Source: Pollenia angustigena (taxonomy: Eukaryota; Arthropoda; Insecta; Diptera; Polleniidae). From it: a DNA stretch of 64,000 nt. Both the position numbers and the translations under genes were made by a program. The notes beneath the pieces were generated by a model. The model saw only the letters and a list, made by a program, of their open reading frames with translations. It was not told the DNA's origin and searched no databases. The stretch is from the NCBI GenBank assembly GCA_930367215.1, contig OV884056.1, forward strand, positions 48,980,308 to 49,044,307, in the 5' to 3' direction. Below, piece after piece: positions 54,681 to 62,835 of the stretch; position 1 is the stretch's first letter; every line of letters begins with the position of its first letter.

Positions 54681-57559
54681 TGGGTCCTTGAGTAATTCTA
54701 AGTCGATTTAGCCATGTCCATCTGTCCGTCTGTTGAAAACACGCTCACTTTCGAACAACTCAAAAGAAATGAGCAAACTTGGTGCCAAATTGCTTGTAGT
54801 TATCCTAAGCAGTTTGGGATTGAAATCCAGCACAATCGGTTCAGTAGGACCAGAGCTATGAATCAAAATGTGGAACCACCACCTAAAAAAATTGATAATT
54901 TTGTTACAAAAAATAACATAAATGCTGGAACATGGCATGGAATGAGATAAGATTTTGCAAAAATTTGTTTTATTTAACTGGAAATCACGCTGTTAAATTT
55001 CGTGAAGATCCGTCCATAATTTACCCTAAGCCCCATATAAACAGTACTCCCGGAAAAGAGTTTAGTACGCCTAAAACCGTAAAAAATAGCGCTAGCGTAA
55101 CAAAATTTGGTGCGTCACAGGACTAGAAATAACACTGTGAAATTTCGTGCCGATTGGTCCATAATTTACCTTAGGCCCCATATAAACCCTCACTCAAAAC
55201 ACAGTGATTTTCATATTAATTTTTCTACACAATCAGTTGTTTGTCACCTGGAAACAGCACATTAATAACGATATGATTAAATAATTTGCAATAAAAAAGT
55301 ACCATATAGCTGAAAATTGGTTAACAGACACACATCGAAATTTAGCAATAACTACGTTTTAAATCAAAAAATACACTTCCCTGAGATATAAAGGTGTAGG
55401 GCATCAAAGATCCGTCACAGCCGACTTTAGAGCATTTACTTGCTTTATATCGATTACTGCCCATTAAATTAATTATTTACTAATTTGTGCTTTTATTTAG
55501 CAAAACAAAAATTTTAAATTATACAATAATAAAAATAACGCTAATTTGTTAAGGTTTAATGAGGGGTTTTTTGTTTAATAGAAATATTTTTATTTTTATA
55601 AACTTAACATAAAAAAGTTGGTATGAGTTTTTTAATGAGTCATAATTTCCACGAAAAAAAATAAAATAATTTGACAAAATAGAGAAAATTTGCCGATCTG
55701 TTATTGTAGCTAGAAACGATTTTTTAGGACTTCTTAAGACTAGAGTATACGGAATGTGAAAAGCATCAAAGAGTATAAAATTAATTAAGTGTTAACACTT
55801 GTGCCAAAAGACGCCAACTTCTGCAATCCCGCTCACAATTTGTCAAATATTGAGTATTGATAACCTAATTTTGACACTTTACTCTTTCCGTTCCCAGATG
55901 AAGAGAAATACAGATGGAAAAATCGACAAACAACATTCATAACTATTCACTGTAAAAATATCGAGCTATTTTGTTTACTTTTTGGTTAAGAAAAAATACT
56001 TTTTCATATGCGTTTCATAGGTATTAAATAAAAAATGGTTTTGCTTCTACTGGAAATTATAAAATTTAAAAAATTTTTTTTTTTAATTGAATAAAGGTTT
56101 AAAGAACAAATTTACTAAGAAAATTATTCTTAATAAACTTTTGTTAATTTAAATAATCGTTTATGAAAACGGAGTACCTTTTACTTTCGGTGAAGGGTGA
56201 TTTAATAATCGTTTATTAAAACGAAGTTCCTTTTTACTTTCGTTGATGGGTGTAAAAGAACAACAGCAACATGGGATTTTACGAAAAGTGTGAGAGGGAG
56301 TCGTGGTTTTTTGCTCATATCTCAGCCATTTATGGACCGATTTGCTATTTAGAAGCATCCAAATCAGTTAATAAATGTCTAAGAAATGAGAAAAAATGTA
56401 AAAAAAAAGTAGCTAAAACATTAAAATATACGTTGAAACCTTAATTAAGGGTGCCAGTATGACTTATAGATACGTTTTATATGTCTAAAACAGACCATAT
56501 TTGTTTTGAAAAATACGCATTTTCGGGAAACAAAGAACTTCTCGAGTCCAAAATTTATAACTTAAATAAATTGTGAATTTCTTCCATAATACGTCGATAT
56601 ATGTATATTAGACCGACTCAACTTGTATGGAGCTGAAAAAAGTGATTTTGTTATCCCTCTGAAAATAAAGCTTGATATGTTTTATGATGATTCCCAAAAT
56701 ATTTTGGTTCTAGCGTTGAACATCTGTGAGCTGGACCATTTTTAAAAAAGGTAATTTTTTCAGTTTTTCGATCAGATTCAACTAGAAAAGCAGAACATTA
56801 TTTCCACGTACATATGTACGTAGAATTTGTATGAAAACCCTAAACGAAAATATGTATTTAGTTAAATATCTCAATTAGTAGGTCGCAAGTTTTATATACC
56901 ATTGTTAGCTGCTTCAAAAACTCTTTTCGATGATACCAAATTTTATTTACGTCTTCTTGGAGCAAAGTACAAAAAATTCGAAAAACTGAAAAAAATACCT
57001 TTTTTAAAAAAGGTCCAGCTCACGGATGGTCAACGCTAGAACCAAAATATTTTGGGAATCATCATAAAACATATCAAGCTTTATTTTCAGAGGGTTAACA
57101 AAATCACTTTTTTCGAGTCGCTCTAATGTACATACATACATATGTACATATATACATAGAAATTTGTCAAATCGGTTTAAAATGGCCGAGATATGACCAA
57201 ATAATAATAATAACAATAATCTCAAATATATGTAGGTAATAACAAACAAATTTCTAATACATACTTATCTGTTAAACTTAAATTTCAGTTGCCCAAAATT
57301 TTACAATTCGAATTAAAATTTCAATAATCTACCCACCATTTGCATCCTCATATTCTACGGCCTGTGGTTGATTTAAAATGGATGACTCTTCTTTAACTTT
57401 TTCGTGTATCGCTGTAAATGGCACTGGCGCACTTGTGGTTCCAGCTCTTTTTTTGTGCTTTACAGAAAAGCCATAACATTGAAAATTCTCACTCAATTGC
57501 AATAAAATCCATAGAATTAATATGAATTTCATTTTAGAACTCATATTTAAATTTGACAT
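50006..57559 (-). CDS. Secreted animal heme peroxidase (8 exons, C-terminus incomplete)
   Basis: Join on the minus strand: 57559-57337, 53630-53442, 53369-53126, 52887-52490, 52277-51888, 51731-51229, 51140-50982, 50325-50006. All introns are GT-AG and phases agree (1,1,2,1,1,0,0). Product: at least 808 residues; signal peptide, clip-like Cys-rich segment (89-130), then an animal (myeloperoxidase-family) peroxidase domain from about residue 245. Landmarks: GQFLAHD (Gln337, distal His341), [17 protein letters not shown] (Arg485), [16 protein letters not shown] (proximal His589), [11 protein letters not shown] and ICDNAD. The family uses H2O2 to oxidise small substrates or tyrosines outside the cell. 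Ala340 and Gln488 stand where myeloperoxidase has its heme-linking Asp and Glu. I do not assign an orthologue. Confidence 0.93.
50326..50981 (-). other. Peroxidase intron 7 with a foldback MITE
   Basis: Inside the intron, about 50617-50813 forms an inverted repeat: CGATTCGAAAGCAATTTGAT against TTTGCTTTCGAGTCG, and inner CTTTCAGTCCATACTGAA against TTCAGTATTGACTGAA. It has no coding content. The rest is AT-rich intron. Confidence 0.7.
50982..51140 (-). CDS. Peroxidase exon 7
   Basis: Acceptor TTTTATAG, donor GAG then GTGAGT, 53 codons, phase 0 on both sides. Encodes LSRFLFRG, then [16 protein letters not shown], a highly conserved block, and YNDYLEVMG. Confidence 0.93.
51229..51731 (-). CDS. 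Peroxidase exon 6: catalytic Arg and proximal His
   Basis: Acceptor TTTCGCAG, donor GTGCGT after CATGGG, phase 0. Encodes residues 482-649: [35 protein letters not shown] and [12 protein letters not shown] with proximal His589. Arg485 fits catalytic Arg239 of myeloperoxidase. Gln488 and Ile489 occupy the Glu242 and Met243 positions, so the covalent heme links of mammalian enzymes are not conserved. The intron that follows starts with a strongly G-rich run (51191-51220). Confidence 0.93.
51888..52277 (-). CDS. Peroxidase exon 5
   Basis: Acceptor CCCTCCAG follows a C-rich tract (52280-52300). Donor GGTAAGT. Encodes residues 352-482 with [29 protein letters not shown] and [17 protein letters not shown], all conserved peroxidase blocks, and three further cysteines likely in disulfides. 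Confidence 0.92.
52490..52887 (-). CDS. Peroxidase exon 4: start of catalytic domain, distal His
   Basis: Acceptor CTTCTAG, donor G then GTGAGT. Encodes residues 219-352. Family hallmarks: [27 protein letters not shown] and [13 protein letters not shown]. Gln337 and His341 match distal-pocket residues of myeloperoxidase (Gln91, His95). Residue 340 is Ala at the position of the heme-ester Asp94. Confidence 0.93.
53126..53369 (-). CDS. Peroxidase exon 3: N-terminal linker
   Basis: Acceptor TTTTAAG after a 72-bp intron, donor AAA-AA then GTAAAA. Encodes residues 138-219, beginning [16 protein letters not shown] and including [14 protein letters not shown]. It is propeptide-like sequence before the catalytic domain, typical in position for insect peroxidases. 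No catalytic motif. Confidence 0.9.
53442..53630 (-). CDS. Peroxidase exon 2: clip-like cysteine-rich segment
   Basis: Acceptor GCCCCACAG, donor CAG followed by GTTTATT. Encodes residues 75-138 with seven cysteines in the order C-x2-C-x5-C-x5-C, then a single C, then CC ([11 protein letters not shown] to GGKFGFCC). This resembles a clip domain with one extra cysteine. Clip domains are best known from insect serine proteases and usually mediate protein contacts; the role here is inferred. Confidence 0.9.
54222..54354. mobile_element. Foldback MITE, 133 bp, TTA TSD
   Basis: Ends TGTGCTGTTTTCACAACACA and the complement of TGTGCTGTTTCCACAACACA. Arms run almost to the centre. TTA flanks at 54219-54221 and 54355-54357, a Harbinger-like duplication. 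A similar half end (GGAAACAGCACATTA) occurs near 55251-55263. Confidence 0.88.
54531..55442 (-). repeat. Mini-me-like repeat with (TA)n microsatellite
   Basis: Begins TTATACCCTCCACCACAATT and carries a (TA)n run at about 54628-54678, the core TAAGTCGATTTAGCCATGTC, one or two of the about 152-bp units (marker ACGCCTAAAACCGTAAAAAA) and a decayed terminus GTCACAGCCGACTTTAGAGC. It is the inverse of 30489-31898, and internally shortened. Apparent frames at 54708-55126 are repeat-derived. Confidence 0.75.
56310..57200. repeat. Long imperfect palindrome in intron 1
   Basis: Arms about 56590-56775 and 56985-57165 are inverted copies (GATTCCCAAAATATTTTGG against CCAAAATATTTTGGGAATC; GTGAGCTGGACC against GGTCCAGCTCAC). 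Outlying inverted matches (CATATCTCAGCCATTTATGG against ATGGCCGAGATATGACC) extend it to about 56310-57200. The loop is about 210 bp. No coding content or clear target duplication. Confidence 0.75.
57337..57559 (-). CDS. Peroxidase exon 1: signal peptide
   Basis: Begins at ATG 57559 (in-frame alternatives at 57544 and 57532). The third ATG gives the most typical signal peptide, [13 protein letters not shown], with a hydrophobic core at residues 12-22 of the longest form. The remainder is a polar linker ([19 protein letters not shown]). It ends AATG before the donor GTGGGT, phase 1. The transcription start and promoter are not identifiable by eye. Confidence 0.85.
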
Positions 57560-58642
57560 TTTGTTGCATTTAAAATTTTAAAATAATTTTAATAAACAAA
57601 TAAATATGTAACTTAAAATAAATATTTTTAAAATAAAAAATATTTATACACTTCCTATTAACTTTAAGAAGTTAACTTTAAAACTGAACTGCAAAAGAAG
57701 TTGAGATCAAAGAAGTTTTTTAAAAGAAGAAAAAAAGTAACGGGAATTTCGTTTTTTTTATCTTTATAAAAAGAGAAAGAGAATAAATTATTTATTATTG
57801 GCGCAATTGTCTTTACAAATCGATTGCGCTCAATTACAGTAAGTGGTATTTAGAATAGGAACAGTTCTAAAGAATTTTATTACAGTTTTTTTGTAACTAC
57901 TTAATAAATACATACATACACTGCGAATTACTTAAATAAGGACTTTAATTTTACCTGTTTTGTAACGAGCATAACGCACAACTAGTTCAAAAGTGTTTTA
58001 ACTCAAAAAAAACTTAATTTTTCAGAAATCAAAAAATAAGTTTTTGATATAAAAAAAACATAGTTAAAAACAAATCTTTGGACCATTTTGTAGAAAATCC
58101 ATACAGATTACATATGTATGATCTAAATACCATTTTGTAGAAAATCCATACAGATTACATATGTATGAACTAAATAGTTTTTTTTTTAATATTTATACAC
58201 TTATGGCCAATTTCACCAATTCTATTTATATTTCAATATATGTATACATATTTAAATATAGTTTTTCATATGATCTTATTTTTATTTGGCATGAAAAACG
58301 AATTTTGAACATAAATTGATATATAAATAAATTGGTGAAATTGGCCATTAATGAACAATTTACAGTTGTGTAATATTTGATGATGTATTATTTGCACAAG
58401 TAACAGAATTATTTTAAATTATGTATGCCAAATTCTAAACTGACACAAGTCAAATTAATATGTGCGTTCGTTTACTTTTCCAGTAAAATCCAGTAGGTGA
58501 GTAATATGAAAATTTGTGTACGCGAACGCATTTCAGAAAAATCCAGTACAAATTTGCACAAATTTTGGGGTAAACGAACGCAGCTATTATAAACTCCAAT
58601 AAAGATTTATTGTATCAAAAGTGTCACAATTCAAATTAATAA
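57560..58642. other. Upstream region of the peroxidase; two small repeats
   Basis: Expected to hold the promoter, but no convincing TATA/initiator pair was recognised. A tandem duplication of about 50 bp (CCATTTTGTAGAAAATCCAT) lies at about 58083-58183. A short inverted-repeat element with ATGGCCAATTTCACCAATT ends occupies about 58203-58349. Confidence 0.5.
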
Positions 58643-58837
58643 AGCTGAAGGTCCACACCATGCGTTAATGCGTCTGTCCTTTTTATGCATTTGACAAAAA
58701 AGTAGAATCAGTGTAATTGTAAATGACAAGTTACACCTCAAATCGCATAGAATGCATAGACGTATAAATGCATGAAAGTAGGTTTAGTTTCTACTTTTGT
58801 ATCCGTCGCATGTGTGGTGAAAAAAATTCAGCTGTTA

Positions 58838-58979
58838 TTGCCGGTTCACACACGTCAAGTTTGACTCGTCAAGTCTTGAGCTTTTAGGAGAGAAGGGAAA
58901 AGAGAAAGCCATTTCTTTTCCCCTCTCTCCCAAAAACTCAAGACTTGACGATTCAAACTTGACTTGTGTGAACCGGCAC
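58838..58979. mobile_element. Harbinger-like foldback MITE (GTGCCGG family), copy 2
   Basis: Ends TTGCCGGTTCACACACGTCA and the complement of GTGCCGGTTCACACAAGTCA, TTA on both sides (58835-58837, 58980-58982). Related to 22152-22272. The arms span nearly the whole 142 bp. Confidence 0.87.
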
Positions 58980-59100
58980 TTATTGATGGCCATGGATGAC
59001 AAATCATATTTTATTTGCAATGTAATCGATAAATATGTTTGTGTGGTGTAATACTTTTTACTACTTTTTTTTGCATTAAAAAAGGTTTTTAATAAATTGC

Positions 59101-59170
59101 ATTCTCTTTTCCCTTCTTTCCTAAAAGCTCAAGACTTGACGAGTAAAACTTGACGTGTGTGAACCAGCAC
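59101..59170. mobile_element. Half copy of the GTGCCGG foldback family
   Basis: Only one arm is present: AAGCTCAAGACTTGACGAG to GTGTGAACCAGCAC, followed by TAA. The left arm is missing, perhaps lost by recombination between the two arms. Confidence 0.7.
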
Positions 59171-59186
59171 TAACAAATGCCATGAA

Positions 59187-59411
59187 CAAGGCGAATTTAT
59201 TACAGGTGGTCTTAAAAGCCCTGCTGATATTAGCTAAAATCACTGTTGGATATCAAAATTTTGTTTATTCTCTTTTATTATCTTTGTTTCTGTTTTGTTT
59301 TATTTCTGTATTTGACATTGTACAATGATTTTACAAAAACAAATTGCTTGTGGTTTTTGTACGAGTTGTACTTGTTGTAGTACCGAGATTACCTGGGATG
59401 AATTCGCCTTG
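59187..59411. mobile_element. MITE with CAAGGCGAATT ends, exact 8-bp TSD
   Basis: Ends CAAGGCGAATTTATTACAGG and the complement of CAAGGCGAATTCATCCCAGG. The 8-bp duplication GCCATGAA is exact at 59179-59186 and 59412-59419, pointing to hAT-type integration. An older relative is at 19602-19784. Confidence 0.92.
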
Positions 59412-59692
59412 GCCATGAATTGAAACTTATTGATACCGTGAAAAATCACGAATATTTTTATAATAAAAGCTTACTCTGCTATGAATTCTATTAAATAAAT
59501 TCTTTTAAAATATCAATTACACTCTTCATTTTTGGCAAAATTGTTTTTAATTGTTAAACATATTAGCACAACAGCTGATAAAAAAAACAAATTTGGCGCA
59601 TAAAACGCATTGCGTGTAACTTGAATTAAGAGACGCACAAAAAGTATCATACGCATCTACGCATGAACGCATGGTGTGGACATTCAGCTTAA

Positions 59693-60342
59693 GACTTTTT
59701 AGCACTTAGCAGTTAAGATCTACTTTATGTTCTGACAAAACTAAAAATAAGTCACTTTTATGAATTGCAACTTTATACCTACCAATTGAAACATAAAAAG
59801 ACATACATAACTGTTTTAAGCGACAGTTATCAACAACAACAAAAAAAAAATATATTTTTTATAGATAAAAAAGTGTATTATGCCTAGTTTAAGCATATAA
59901 ACCCGAAAAATTTATATTTAGAGTTGAGTCATTTTTGAATTAGGTGTGCCATATTACGGTGTTATTGAAAATATTTTATGCAAATATATATAGCAAATAA
60001 CAACAAATTTAATAATATACATATCACAAAATGTATGTCAATTGAACACTGCTGCTAAGTTATAATTTCTGTATCAAGTCATACAGCCATATTAAAGACA
60101 AGAACCAAGGTACTGTAGAAATGAAATTTAAGTTTGTTTCTTGAACAAACAACACAGATGGCGCCGCAATTAGTATTTTATGGTAATTAAACATCTGTCT
60201 GTTGTCGGTAAGACGGTGTAATAATAACATGGTATAGCAGGCCAATTGGTGCATAATTAAAATAGCGGCTTTTGTGGTGAATTAAATTTAATTTTATGAA
60301 AAAACCATTTCTTTAAATAATTTTTGAAAAATAAACTAAAGC
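59693..60342. other. No gene recognised
   Basis: AT-rich. The frame at 60060-60254 (minus) has no domain. Confidence 0.4.
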
Positions 60343-60788
60343 TGTTATGATACTTGCTATTTTTTGTATTCTTCTATATTGGAGAACAGTGCAAATATAT
60401 TTGCATAGGAAAACTTACTAAGTGTAAAGAGTATGAATATATCATAAAAAATCTTGAAATGTCAAACAAATATACATGTGTTATCGATAAATAATCTAAG
60501 ACTGTCAAAAAAAATATAAAATTTTTTAACTTAAAATTGACATTTCCAGATTAATTGTTAGAACTGTTGCCAATTTTTTTAGTTTTTGATCGAAAGAAAC
60601 GGTTTTTAACTTTTTTTTTTGCGATTTTTAGCTTTTATGGCGTTTTTTTGTGGGGAAAAAACGTGGGCAGTATTGTTTGTTTTGTTTACATTTTATCAAA
60701 TTGTATTTCTTGTTCTTTCTCGCATTTGTTGTTTCATTCAGTCAATCCTAAAAAACATCCAATACAAAAAATAGCAAGTATCATAACA
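60343..60788. mobile_element. MITE with 27-bp perfect inverted ends
   Basis: Ends TGTTATGATACTTGCTATTT match perfectly in inverted orientation for about 27 bp. AACTAAAG occurs just outside both ends (60334-60341 and 60793-60800). This could be an 8-bp duplication if the true ends are a few bases further out. The body is AT-rich with no transposase. Confidence 0.8.
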
Positions 60789-60801
60789 CCTTAACTAAAG
60801 T

Positions 60802-61049
60802 CCTAATTGTGAAAAACGCAACGCCAAAAATTACATTGAAAGAAAAAAAAAATTCGAAAAATTATAACATTTTGTTGTTGCTTTCTACAGAAATTTATAT
60901 TGCGTTTTAAAATTTTCAACGCCACATCTTGCGCATCGTTTGAAATTTAATATGAATTTCTGTAGAAAGCATCAACAAATTCATAAAATATTTTTGACTT
61001 TGTTTTTGCTTTCTATGCATTTTTTGGCGTTGCGTTTTACACAATTAGG
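60802..61049. mobile_element. MITE with CCTAATTGTG ends, 248 bp
   Basis: Ends CCTAATTGTGAAAAACGCAA and the complement of CCTAATTGTGTAAAACGCAA. Inside, a second inverted pair (TTGCTTTCTACAGAAATTTA against AATTTCTGTAGAAAGCATC) makes the whole element fold. It is only 13 bp from the previous MITE. Confidence 0.8.
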
Positions 61050-61749
61050 TCCTAAAAGTTTTTTACTGAAACGAGGAAAAAAATTTCAAGATTTTGATCC
61101 AACAGTATTCAAAATTACGATAAAGATCAGATCTGGCAACTCACAGATCACTCTATCATATACACATGCCGTTTAGTTACATTTTTCGTAACTTTTGAAG
61201 ACCAATGTAACATGTATAATTTCCTTGGCCTAATTTTTGTAACTTTTAGCACATGCCACAGAATATTTTTGAAAAAGTACTTGATTTATGAAAGAACCAT
61301 CATTCAAAAATTTAAAAATTACGTTTAACACACTGATAAAAAAGGACATCTTGCGGCGGAAAAATCATATCTTCTAAACTCATATTGCGATCCATTAAAA
61401 ATGTTTAGATGAACTATAGACAAGGCTGCAGGGTTGTAAGATCTATTCAAAATTAGGCAGCTATTTTAACCCTGCACAGGTACTCTTCGTCGAATCGAAA
61501 CCATTTACTTTTTATCCTATAACTTTTTTATGAGTGTTCAAATATCGCCCTTTTTGTCAACAACGTTAGCTGATGCCCAAAAGCTTGTAGTGAGCAGACG
61601 TACGCTGGATCCTCATTTTTTTAGAGTGGAAATTCAGAGTTGTCTACTCGTCACAACGACGAAGAGTAACTTTAATGTAAGTTTTTGTGCCTATTTTTTG
61701 GACTTTTAACAGTACAGAAAAAATCTTTATTAACCTCTCGTGGCTCCCT
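61050..61749. other. No gene; possible short inverted-end element at 61481-61668
   Basis: TACTCTTCGTCG at 61481 and its complement ending at 61668 form a 12-bp inverted pair about 188 bp apart. No target duplication was found, so this is tentative. Confidence 0.35.
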
Positions 61750-61981
61750 ATTTAAGAAGCAGATGCGAGACACCTGCCTTGCAGACCTAAATTATGGGAA
61801 AAATTCAAAATAAAATACCTAATCGACAAGAATACGTCGAAAATGTTGCCAAAGAACTAAACGAGCATAAAATTTGTCACCTCTGTCCCTATAGCAAACG
61901 ACGAAAAGTACATGTAATATATGCAAGAAAAGCATATGTTATGAACATAAAGTTGAAATTTGTGTCTCATGCGTGAAATAA
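61750..61981 (+). pseudogene. piggyBac-like transposase C-terminal Cys-rich remnant
   Basis: In one frame CHLCPYSKRRKV appears. After a frameshift near 61915 the sequence reads CKKSICYEHKVEICVSCVK and then a stop at 61981. The spacing C-x2-C, C-x4-C, H, C-x2-C followed immediately by the stop is typical of the C-terminal zinc-ribbon-like domain of piggyBac transposases. The preceding PYLRSRCETPALQ-like stretch also fits, but it contains stops. No catalytic DDD region or terminal repeat was found. Confidence 0.55.
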
Positions 61982-62407
61982 GGCTAATAATTTGATATTT
62001 TTTTTCTTTTGTTTTATTTGACTGATTTTTTTTAAAGGTTTTGTTGTTTTAGAGTTCAAATTCGTATCGAATTTTATAGGGAAAAAGTATTTTTATTTAT
62101 TAAATTATATTTATTTTTTATTTTTATTCTTGTGTATAGTTGACCTGTTGTTTATGTTGTTTTATTATTTTGGCTTGAGGTCCTATATAAATAATAAATA
62201 AAACTCAAAAAACTTTTTATATTATTTTTATTTATTTTTATATTTTTTCAATATTTCGGTCAAAATCTTTGACCATCATCAGGGGAATCTTTTTAAAAAT
62301 ACAAAAAAGCAAAAATACCATTAAAAATACAAAATATTTTACACAAAACAAATTTAATATTTTCATTTAAATAAATAAACAATAAAAGTTTAAAAACTCG
62401 GACGAAT

Positions 62408-62835
62408 TTAACAATTCTCGGATAAAGCTTTCTTTGATTTGTTTTTGTCTATTGCATGTTTATAAATGTTTGCACATCTTTCTGTGTCTTTCTTAAAATT
62501 TAATGTCTTTTCTGTCTCCTGATCAATTATATGTAGCATCTCAAGAGTAAATCTCTTCTTGTAGTTGTGCTCTCCCACCAATCTGTCAACATTATTAAAA
62601 TTTGGTTTATGTAAAGTTACAGTACAGTGGGCTGCTAATGCAGTTTTCTGTTCTAATGGTTTGTAAGTAGCCTTTTCATCTGACTTATGTGTTGCAAGTC
62701 TGGTTTTTACTTTGTTTTTTGTCGTGCCAACATATACTTTTCTTTTTTAATAAAACAATTCACTAAAACAGAATTTTGTTTATTTTTAACTTTAAAAATC
62801 GTTCCGCTAGAATTAATTTTTTAAAAAGTTCGTCG
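62408..62835 (-). pseudogene. Penelope-like element: GIY-YIG endonuclease remnant
   Basis: The minus strand reads VYVGTTKNKVKTRLATHK, then LAAHCTVTLHKPNFNNVDRL, GEHNYKKRFTLEMLHI and ERCANIYKHAIDKNK, ending at a stop at 62408. This is the second half of a GIY-YIG domain (YVG, the Arg of KTRL, His and Glu further on), as at the C-terminus of Penelope-like retroelements. Upstream, in another frame, GTIFKVKNKQNSVLVNC probably corresponds to the GIY strand, so there is a frameshift in the A run at about 62745. The reverse transcriptase is not intact. Possible decayed RT tail at 62840-63050. Confidence 0.7.

Larger units (their letters stand above)
53631..57336 (-). other. Peroxidase intron 1, repeat-laden
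   Basis: 3706 bp between GTGGGT and CCCACAG borders. Contents: an A/T-rich array of TTATTTTCTGA-like phrases (about 53750-54010), a TTA-flanked MITE (54222-54354), a mini-me-like repeat (54531-55442) with (TA)n, tandem duplication near 56150-56260, and a long palindrome (about 56310-57200). No exon candidate was noticed within it. Confidence 0.75.
58643..59689. mobile_element. Harbinger-like MITE with AGCTGAAGGTCCACACC ends, 1047 bp with nested copies
   Basis: Ends AGCTGAAGGTCCACACCATG and the complement of AGCTGAATGTCCACACCATG, TAA on both sides (58640-58642, 59690-59692). The same family as 46246-46570 (325 bp). Extra length comes from nested elements at 58838-58979, about 59101-59170 and 59187-59411. 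Confidence 0.87.

Noticed and set aside
57680..57770. TATAAAG and TTCAGTT as peroxidase TATA box and initiator
   Set aside because: On the minus strand the two are about 80 bp apart rather than about 30,and such words are common by chance here.
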